Shown one piece after another: positions 1 to 4,801 of a stretch of 7,178 nucleotides of DNA. Where the stretch lies: assembly GCA_021792075.1 (NCBI GenBank), contig JAJYVK010000077.1, positions 1 through 7,178 of the forward strand, written 5' to 3'. Source of the DNA: Actinomycetes bacterium. Its GTDB lineage: Bacteria > Actinomycetota > Acidimicrobiia > Acidimicrobiales > Acidimicrobiaceae. The position numbers and the translations under genes were made by a program. Each line of letters opens with the position of its first letter. Position 1 is the stretch's first letter. The notes beneath the pieces are model-generated. The model was not told the origin of the DNA. It made no database searches and saw only the letters and a list, made by a program, of their open reading frames with translations.

Positions 1-951
1 ATAACCGCCAGACTTCAGATCTTTCTGACGTCGATTGAACTTGTTTTGCTTGTGGTTTTCGCTGCACTGATGGTGATCCACGGTTCCCGAGCCAACGGTT
101 TTCGATGGTCCTGGCTCAGCCCCGCCGTCTTCCGTGGTCCGTCTGGATTCTTCGACGGTGCCCTGGTGGCGGCATTTTACTACTGGGGATGGGACGTCAC
201 CGCAAATCTCAGCGAAGAAACGGCCAAGCCGACTCGCAATCCTGGCCTAGGAGCGCTTATCGGCGTGGCACTGGTGTTCTCCATATTCGAGATCTTCACG
301 ATAGGTACTAACATCGTGCTGACATCTGGCGAGATACACGCCCATGCCGCCGACGTCCTCGGAATCCTAGGCCAGACCGTCTGGCCCGGCATTGGTGGAA
401 AGACAATAGTAGTTGCTGTAGTTTTATCCACGGTCGCTACACTCGAGACTTCGATAATTCAGGTCAGCCGCACGTTGTACGCGATGGGACGCGATGGAAC
501 CCTTCCCAGATCACTGGGCCAGATCAACCGCATTTCTCGGACTCCGCTCAGGGCGACCATAATCGTCGGCACGGTTCCACTGGCTCTGTTCTTTGGCGCA
601 CTATTCATAGGGTCGGTCGGAACGATTCTTCAGGATGCAATCAACGCAGTCGGCCTTCAGATAGCCGTCTACTACTCTCTCGCCGGATTCGCTGTCGTCT
701 TTTCCTACCGCAAATCGCTCTTCAGCTCTCCTAAGCTCTTCATCTTCGCAGGCCTCTGGCCGTTGCTCGGAGCCGTCTTCATGGTCGTAATGTTTGCAGT
801 GACACTCCCACACCTCAATCTGACAACTCAAGTGGTCGGCATTGGCGCTCTCCTTCTTGGCACTGTCCCTGCAGCAATCGCTTGGGGTCACCAACGACAC
901 GATCTTTCTGCGCCAATATTAGGGAACAAAGCAGCAACAGGCACCGATTGA
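1..951 (+). CDS. APC-superfamily amino acid/amine permease, C-terminal part (5' end outside window)
   Basis: This is an inner-membrane secondary transporter of the amino acid-polyamine-organocation type. The frame is open from base 1, so the true start lies upstream and the TTG at 46 is only an internal codon. The 316 visible residues hold several hydrophobic segments: roughly 5-27, the stretch beginning GALVAAFYYWGWD, the ones starting LGALIGVALVF and TIVVAVVLST, and four more to the C-terminus. The motif NLSEETAKPTRNPG after a Tyr/Trp-rich helix and the cytoplasmic-loop motif SRTLYAMGRDGTLP are typical of APC permeases. The C-terminus is short and polar, ending at TGA 949-951. The substrate cannot be read from the sequence. 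Because a EutA-type gene lies downstream in convergent orientation, ethanolamine or a related amine is a reasonable guess, but amino acids are equally possible. No clear intrinsic terminator follows. The family call is firm and the substrate is unknown. Confidence 0.9.
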   Translation: MTARLQIFLTSIELVLLVVFAALMVIHGSRANGFRWSWLSPAVFRGPSGFFDGALVAAFYYWGWDVTANLSEETAKPTRNPGLGALIGVALVFSIFEIFTIGTNIVLTSGEIHAHAADVLGILGQTVWPGIGGKTIVVAVVLSTVATLETSIIQVSRTLYAMGRDGTLPRSLGQINRISRTPLRATIIVGTVPLALFFGALFIGSVGTILQDAINAVGLQIAVYYSLAGFAVVFSYRKSLFSSPKLFIFAGLWPLLGAVFMVVMFAVTLPHLNLTTQVVGIGALLLGTVPAAIAWGHQRHDLSAPILGNKAATGTD

Positions 952-1031
952 CTGATTGGCGCAACGAAGCATCCATTAGGGCGGACAAAGACGGCGCTCG
1001 CGGTGCAGCTCTTGCGGGATTTGGTACGACA

Positions 1032-1319
1032 TCACACCCCGAAAATGGGCTGACACCGTAAGCATCCTGCAGCTACCCTGAGAATGCCGTCACACCGGCA
1101 CTTCCAAAGCACAGCTTCGATGCCCGCTTTCTCTGCATCCTCGGGCTCCATAGAGAAGCCTCTGGCGAAACAAGTCGCCTTAGAAGGACGACCTTAGCTA
1201 ACCCAAGCCGAAACAGCTTGTAAAAGCTCGACAGCTCGGTCGGCTTTGTGGTCCACAAGGACACATGCGGACACCGCAGGCAGTTCCGGCCCAGGCCCAC
1301 AAATCGGCCCGAAAGCCCC
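1032..1319 (-). pseudogene. possible small-gene remnant interrupted by an in-frame stop
   Basis: On the minus strand this frame is open from 1319 to the stop at 1034-1032, except for a single TAA at 1196-1194. Upstream of that TAA it encodes VDHKADRAVELLQAVSAWVS. Downstream it encodes a stretch including SMEPEDAEKAGIEAVLWKCR. Both read like helical, soluble protein rather than random translation, and they are in the same frame on either side of the stop. No ATG with a ribosome binding site is present; an in-frame GTG lies near the start. It could be a decayed small gene, a sequencing error or chance. I do not recognise a family. Confidence 0.2.
1205..1258 (+). repeat. nested inverted repeats with a GNRA-loop hairpin and an adjacent palindrome
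   Basis: AAGCCGA (1205-1211) is complementary to TCGGCTT (1240-1246). Inside it, AGCTT (1215-1219) and AAGCT (1224-1228) form a 5-bp stem closed by the loop GTAA, which is a GNRA tetraloop on the plus strand. Immediately downstream TTGTGG (1246-1251) and CCACAA (1253-1258) form an interrupted palindrome around one base. As RNA this could fold into a compact branched structure; as DNA the palindrome could be a protein site. No function is known, and no gene follows on the plus strand within 400 bases. Confidence 0.4.
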
Positions 1320-1323
1320 TCAA

Positions 1324-1383
1324 AGGATCGATAGCATAAGTTGCCTGTTTTTTCAACGATCCTCTCCCATAATTGAGGGGAGG
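1324..1383 (+). repeat. two overlapping, mutually exclusive stem-loops
   Basis: AGGATCG (1324-1330) is the exact reverse complement of CGATCCT (1357-1363), leaving a 26-nt loop that contains a run of six T (1348-1353). CCTCTCC (1361-1367) can instead pair with GGGGAGG (1377-1383) through six Watson-Crick pairs and one G-U, with a 9-nt loop. Bases 1361-1363 are shared, so only one stem can form at a time. The second stem lies 35 bp past the EutA stop. On the minus strand it has a C-A mismatch and is followed by a run of A rather than T, so it is a poor intrinsic terminator for eutA. Confidence 0.35.
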
Positions 1384-1418
1384 ATGCCAAGATCCATCCC
1401 TCCGAATTCTGGCACCAG

Positions 1419-3014
1419 TTAGAAAACGAGCGATTTTATTGTCACCGGAATTGCCATCGAAGGCTGCAAGGGATGACCAAGGTCGATATAGTCGAAGTCC
1501 AAGAGATTGAGGCCATCGACCACCAAGATGTCCACCATCACGTCGAACTCGCTGCGCAACATAGAGCCAAGAGCCTTTCCCATGTCAGCGTCAAAAGCTA
1601 GAAGTACTGGTCTTCCAGTGGCAATCCGCTCGGAGAGGCCCAAGACAATTGCCTCGGCCATAGCGTGCAGACGGCCGTACGACAATTCGCCCGTCCACGA
1701 CATTGCCAAGACGAAATCCGATTCATCTCCTGGCATGGCAAATGATGCAACACGAGTTTGCACCGCCAAAGCAAGCGCATTTACGTCTATCTCTTCGCCA
1801 AGAGTGTATATGGGACGAATCACCTGCAGGTTTCGACGCGGCAACAGCCGTTCCTCGTCCGAAATGTAGCATGTATTCCCGCTCAACTGAACGCTGAACT
1901 CCGATGCACCAAGGGCCGTAGCACGAATTCGTGCGGTAGCAGGCAAGAGTGGATATGGGATAGAGCCGTCCAAGAGTCGAGACCTAATCGCTGCGCCTAA
2001 TCGACGACCCAAATCTCCAAAATCACGGTCTTCAGTTCCATATACATATTCCCCAACTCCGCCCGAAAAGATGACGCCCTCGATGCCTGACAGATCTGAT
2101 ATCGGCTCCGTAAGATATGGGATTGTCAAAGCTGAATGATTACCCGCCGGACTCACAGCGGAGACCACAATATCCGCCATGACCCGAGCCATCGAATCAA
2201 GCTCCGCCTGCGAAACGACGCCACCATGATTCAAGTCGATACCGGCTGAGCGAGCATGTGCTATTGCAGCATCCTCAAGACGGAGTACCTTGCCATCGCT
2301 ACCAGCGACTATAAGTCGCCCACCGACGTGAAGCGCTGCAGTGGAAAGAATTCTGCCTGATTCGATCAGTGACAGTTTGGTCGTTCCGCCACCTATATCA
2401 ATGTTGAGGATGCGTTGGCCGGACTCTGACGATGCTTGCACGGCTCCGGACCCATAGGCCGCAAGTGTTGCCTCCATATGGTGCCCCGCAGCGGCACAAA
2501 CGAAATCTCCGGCCCGCTCGGAGACGATCATCGCGATACTTTCCGCGTTCTCTCGGCGAAGGGCCTCACCGGTCAGAATCACGATGCCGGTGTCGATCTC
2601 CTCCGGCCTGACGCCTGCAGCTCCGTATGCTTCGTCGATTATTGCTCCCAAAGCGGGCCCATCTATCACCAGCCCATCATTAAACGGCGTAAACGAAACT
2701 GCTGACTGGAACAGGCAGGTTCTCTCGATTACAACGTATCTGGTAGCCAGGCCGGCACCATTTCGCTGCAGCTTAAGCTCGGAAAAGACCACCTGGGTCC
2801 CCGACGAACCGATATCAATCCCCACACTTCGAAGTGCTACATTTTCCTGCTGCCAAATCGGGTTGTCCTCAAATGGTACGAATTCACCCTCGCCGTAGAA
2901 ATCATGGTCGTAGTCGCCACCAGACTCCAAGGCACTGTCATGACCATGATCGTGGCCATGATCGTGGCCATGGCCACCAGAGTGCTTCCCGCTTGACACT
3001 GCCGATTGGCTCAA
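1419..3014 (-). CDS. eutA: EutA-type reactivating ATPase for ethanolamine ammonia-lyase, with His-rich N-terminus
   Basis: EutA is a cytoplasmic actin/Hsp70-fold ATPase. It frees inactive ethanolamine ammonia-lyase of damaged cobalamin so that fresh adenosylcobalamin can bind. The 531-residue product shows phosphate-1 motif GIDIGSSGT (65-73), a family segment DTGIVILTGEALRRENA (141-157), phosphate-2 motif NIDIGGGTTK (204-213) followed by HVGGRLI (229-235), and FSGGVGEYVYG (316-326). These fit EutA and are more specific than a generic ASKHA match. It is longer than the roughly 467 residues of the enterobacterial protein, mostly because of a 58-residue N-terminal extension with eight His between residues 11 and 37 in an HGHD repeat. 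The assigned start is a TTG overlapping the bicupin stop by four bases (TTGA on the coding strand), which suggests translational coupling. No strong ribosome binding site is visible. Alternatives are GTG at residue 6, or GTG at residue 64, which would remove the His tract. No eutB or eutC is in view, so the partner enzyme is inferred. Confidence 0.88.
   Translation of the reverse strand: MSQSAVSSGKHSGGHGHDHGHDHGHDSALESGGDYDHDFYGEGEFVPFEDNPIWQQENVALRSVGIDIGSSGTQVVFSELKLQRNGAGLATRYVVIERTCLFQSAVSFTPFNDGLVIDGPALGAIIDEAYGAAGVRPEEIDTGIVILTGEALRRENAESIAMIVSERAGDFVCAAAGHHMEATLAAYGSGAVQASSESGQRILNIDIGGGTTKLSLIESGRILSTAALHVGGRLIVAGSDGKVLRLEDAAIAHARSAGIDLNHGGVVSQAELDSMARVMADIVVSAVSPAGNHSALTIPYLTEPISDLSGIEGVIFSGGVGEYVYGTEDRDFGDLGRRLGAAIRSRLLDGSIPYPLLPATARIRATALGASEFSVQLSGNTCYISDEERLLPRRNLQVIRPIYTLGEEIDVNALALAVQTRVASFAMPGDESDFVLAMSWTGELSYGRLHAMAEAIVLGLSERIATGRPVLLAFDADMGKALGSMLRSEFDVMVDILVVDGLNLLDFDYIDLGHPLQPSMAIPVTIKSLVF
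2944..2973. repeat. 12-bp tandem repeat encoding the HGHD tract of EutA
   Basis: The unit CCATGATCGTGG occurs twice in tandem (2944-2955 and 2956-2967), followed by a half copy CCATGG (2968-2973). On the minus strand it encodes the alternating His-Asp/His-Gly tract of the EutA N-terminus. Such in-frame tandem repeats can expand or contract by slippage without breaking the frame, so tract length may vary between strains. Confidence 0.85.
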
Positions 3015-4156
3015 CGCGCAGCTTTTTCGGCCGCAGCACCATTACGGTCTGGCAGTGGCGGAAGTGTAGCCAACTCAGCCTCGTAGGCGGCATCCATCTT
3101 TGGCGTTACACCTGACGAGGCGAGTGCCTCCGAGAAGAGCTTCCGGACCGTCGGCGACTCGTCAGCATAGTCAATCTGGTCGCCTCCTATCCGACGCGAT
3201 ATCCATGCCTTAGGCACTCCTTGGGCATTTCGAATCGAAACAGTCTCGTGCTTGAAGGCAAGGTAACGGCCTGGCGTGGAACCGGTGTTGAAGTGCTGAT
3301 GGAACCACATATTCGGTGGAATGATCAAAGAGCCAACCTTCCAGTTGTACCTGCGCGGCTCCTCACCCTCCGGCCACATAAGTGAGTATCCCTCGCCGGA
3401 AAGAATGATGACGTGAGCGCCTGGTCCGTGACGGTGGCCCTTCTTGTATGTCGCGACGGGAAACTCTGAAATGTGGCTGTTCATTGAGCCCTTGGCCATG
3501 GAAAATCGGATGTGGCCTCCACCCGCGCCCCTTTCCGCTGCAGAGATCAACGGCAGGCTGACTACATCGGGAACGAAGTTGGTATCTAGAAGAAGTCCCT
3601 TGGTCTCCTTTTTGGCGGCAAAATAGTCTTGCTCGCCGTTGAAACGGTTGAGGAAGTCCCTTGAAGTATTGAAAACAAAGTCGATGTCGTCATAGAGATT
3701 AATGACAGGTGGCATATTGGTTGATGAGACAAACTTTGCTTCCTCCACACCAGACAAGTTGAAGTGCTGATGCCATGTGTTCAACGGAATGGCAAACATC
3801 GAGCCCGCCTGCCATTCAAACGTGACCTCATGCCCAGCGTCATTCCAAACCTTTGTTGAACCCTTGCCATCAAGAATCATTATCATTTCTTCAAAAAGTT
3901 GTCGCTGGGGTGCAAGCTTTCCTCCAGCTGGAATCTTGCAGACATAGCAGTCATTGGAGGTTCGACTTGCGTCGTGGTTGATAAAGACCCCGTAGCCCCC
4001 CCGTCGCTCCCATGGCTTGAGGTCAAGTGCACGCAGATCTGGCACGTAGTGACCACTGATAATGTCAAGTCCCTCGGATGCGACCCATCGTGTATATGGG
4101 GAGTCCTTCTCCGTAGCAAACTTATTAGCGAGACCTTCATCGACGACAGCGTCCAC
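3011..4156 (-). CDS. bicupin protein, metal site in the C-terminal cupin
   Basis: The 381-residue product contains two cupin beta-barrels and no signal peptide or membrane segment. The first cupin spans about 70-145. Its motif 1 has lost the usual His pair (KLAPQRQLFEEM, 80-91) but keeps an acidic end, and its motif 2 ends in TWHQHFN (127-133). The second spans about 230-300. Its motif 1 is GHRHGPGAH (240-248) with His241, His243 and His248, and its motif 2 is PPNMWFHQHFN (280-290) with His286 and His288. The shared HQHFN in both halves suggests internal duplication. Cupins of this kind can be Fe or Mn dioxygenases, isomerases or binding proteins, and I cannot choose among them. The gene starts at GTG 4156-4154 with a good ribosome binding site and overlaps the EutA start by four bases, so the two are almost certainly co-translated. 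A role tied to the EutA-dependent enzyme or its substrate is inference from this coupling only. Confidence 0.85.
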   Translation of the reverse strand: MDAVVDEGLANKFATEKDSPYTRWVASEGLDIISGHYVPDLRALDLKPWERRGGYGVFINHDASRTSNDCYVCKIPAGGKLAPQRQLFEEMIMILDGKGSTKVWNDAGHEVTFEWQAGSMFAIPLNTWHQHFNLSGVEEAKFVSSTNMPPVINLYDDIDFVFNTSRDFLNRFNGEQDYFAAKKETKGLLLDTNFVPDVVSLPLISAAERGAGGGHIRFSMAKGSMNSHISEFPVATYKKGHRHGPGAHVIILSGEGYSLMWPEGEEPRRYNWKVGSLIIPPNMWFHQHFNTGSTPGRYLAFKHETVSIRNAQGVPKAWISRRIGGDQIDYADESPTVRKLFSEALASSGVTPKMDAAYEAELATLPPLPDRNGAAAEKAAR

Positions 4157-4160
4157 GATG

Positions 4161-4167
4161 CCCCTTT
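4161..4167 (-). promoter_or_regulatory. ribosome binding site of the bicupin gene
   Basis: On the minus strand AAAGGGG ends four bases before the GTG at 4156-4154. Its purine run and short spacing support this GTG as the start, because no in-frame ATG is available nearby. Confidence 0.6.
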
Positions 4168-4198
4168 CGTTGGGTAATATTTTGGTGATTGCGAATCA

Positions 4199-4521
4199 TT
4201 AGTCTAGTCCGGCTACAGCAGCCCCTACAAGCCATCTACAGCCCAAACTGGAGTTTCGAACAGCTTTCAATTCCGAAGGACCTGCCAAGGTCACCTGACC
4301 AAGAAAGGTGCCATCAACTGCTACCATCCCCGAGTATCCGGCAAACAAAGCCACGTGGCATCCGGGTGGTGGAGTTAGTGATGAGAGCTCCGTGCCAGAG
4401 TTCAAGGCGGAAACATCAACACTGGCAAATAACTCCTACCAAAGCGAAAAATATCATCTAATGTAGGAACTACAAGTCGACCGGTTCCTGGTCGGCCGGG
4501 CAATTCGATTAGCGGCAGCAT
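4199..4521 (-). pseudogene. possible frameshifted small gene upstream of the bicupin gene (unknown family)
   Basis: On the minus strand an ATG at 4521-4519, with AAAGG 11 bases upstream, opens a 39-codon frame that ends at TGA 4404-4402. It includes LPGRPGTGRLVVPTLDDIF and FGRSYLPVL. A frame shifted by -1, open from 4435 and closing with TAA 4201-4199, then continues with TELSSLTPPPGCHVALFAGY, VDGTFLGQVTLAG and LGCRWLVGAAVAGLD. Joined around 4402-4435 they would give one protein of roughly 107 residues. Both halves look protein-like, point the same way and end 42 bases before the bicupin start, as a first operon gene would. No slippery heptamer is visible at the switch, so a real mutation or a sequence error is likelier than programmed frameshifting. 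I do not recognise the family. Chance open frames remain possible. Confidence 0.35.
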
Positions 4522-4556
4522 TTTTGTTGGTGCCTTTGTCTCGCATGACGATGGAG

Positions 4557-4619
4557 TGCAGCCATGAGCGAGAGTACACCGATAGTAAATCGGACGATCA
4601 AAGCTTGCTCATGGCTGCA
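4557..4619 (+). promoter_or_regulatory. long perfect inverted repeat with nested hairpin in the EF-G2 leader
   Basis: TGCAGCCATGAGC (4557-4569) is the exact reverse complement of GCTCATGGCTGCA (4607-4619). In RNA the stem extends inward through a G-U and two more pairs (4570-4572 with 4604-4606), for 16 pairs in all. Nested inside, CCGAT (4579-4583) pairs with ATCGG (4589-4593) around the loop AGTAA. No U-tract follows on either strand, so it is not a simple terminator. It lies 183 bases before the EF-G2 start codon and between two divergent transcription units. It may be a leader RNA structure or a DNA operator. Confidence 0.6.
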
Positions 4620-4800
4620 GTACGACGAGGGATCACGAATCTGCGCTTCATTCCTCGCCAACATTGCCAAGGGTATGGACAACTCGATCGGACTCCGTGC
4701 ACAAGGTAAAAGATCCACCACGAGACATTGCCGCGAAATCAAGCCCGCATCACTGACACTTTCCCGCACACCAAATCCTCAACAACAAAGGAGGCAGTGA
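4564..4800 (+). CDS. doubtful 78-residue ORF directly upstream of EF-G2
   Basis: The ORF starts at ATG 4564 with GGAG (4553-4556) seven bases upstream and stops at TGA 4798-4800, one base before the EF-G2 ATG. That spacing is what a translationally coupled leader gene would show. The product has a central stretch CASFLANIAKGMDNSIGLRAQ, but its C-terminus is Ser/Thr/Arg/Gln-rich and resembles translated noncoding DNA. No domain, signal peptide or membrane segment is visible. Its start codon lies inside the left arm of the 13-bp inverted repeat, so if that hairpin forms in mRNA the start would be occluded. It could be a regulatory leader peptide or simply an untranslated leader that happens to be open. 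Confidence 0.25.
   Translation: MSESTPIVNRTIKACSWLQYDEGSRICASFLANIAKGMDNSIGLRAQGKRSTTRHCREIKPASLTLSRTPNPQQQRRQ
4626..4657 (+). promoter_or_regulatory. second stem-loop in the EF-G2 leader
   Basis: CGAGGGAT (4626-4633) pairs with ATTCCTCG (4650-4657) with one G-U, and GAA (4637-4639) with TTC (4647-4649) closes a 7-nt loop above a small bulge. It begins six bases after the larger hairpin, so the two would stack as consecutive domains of one 5' leader. This was found by eye; no energy calculation was done. Confidence 0.4.
4787..4794 (+). promoter_or_regulatory. consensus ribosome binding site of EF-G2
   Basis: AAAGGAGG stands seven bases before the ATG at 4802, a near-perfect match to the anti-Shine-Dalgarno sequence, and fixes this start. 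CCTC at 4777-4780 is complementary to the GAGG at 4791-4794 and could mask it weakly with a 10-nt loop. Confidence 0.85.
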
Positions 4801-4801
4801 C

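Larger units (their letters stand above)
952..1418. other. convergent intergenic region without a convincing intact gene
   Basis: These 467 bp separate the permease stop from the EutA stop. The longest minus-strand ORF here (1390-1073, TTG start, no ribosome binding site) has a Cys/Arg/Leu-rich composition and resembles no family I recognise. A different minus-strand frame reads more like protein but is interrupted (see the entry at 1032-1319). Several inverted repeats cluster between 1205 and 1383. I see no tRNA, RNase P, tmRNA or SRP RNA signature, and no stem followed by a convincing U-tract on either strand that would serve as a terminator for the two converging genes. Confidence 0.6.

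Noticed and set aside
1348..1353. Run of six T as an intrinsic terminator of the permease gene
   Set aside because: It is nearly 400 bases past the stop and is not directly preceded by a GC-rich stem; instead it lies in the loop of another dyad.
1073..1390. 105-codon minus-strand ORF in the convergent gap
   Set aside because: TTG start, no ribosome binding site, Cys/Arg/Leu-rich composition without recognisable domain, and a different frame in the same stretch reads more like protein.
4175..4200. AT-rich segment before the bicupin gene as a sigma-70-like promoter on the minus strand
   Set aside because: A -35-like TAGACT is 21 bases from TATTAC, too far, and the box at 17 bp spacing is a poor match.
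4279..4300. Short dyads GACCT-N4-AGGTC and GGTCA-CC-TGACC
   Set aside because: Five-base arms are expected by chance and they fall within the possible coding frame, not at a promoter-like position.
4189..4461. 90-codon plus-strand ORF upstream of EF-G2
   Set aside because: Its translation is Pro/Arg/Gln-rich and unstructured, and it lies antisense to more protein-like minus-strand frames; no ribosome binding site was seen.
4478..4494. Dyad CGACC-N7-GGTCG upstream of the bicupin side
   Set aside because: Short arms, no U-tract and no promoter elements nearby; could be an operator, but there is no support beyond symmetry.
4509..4769. 86-codon minus-strand ORF
   Set aside because: Composition typical of an antisense shadow; it crosses the inverted repeat and has no initiation signal.
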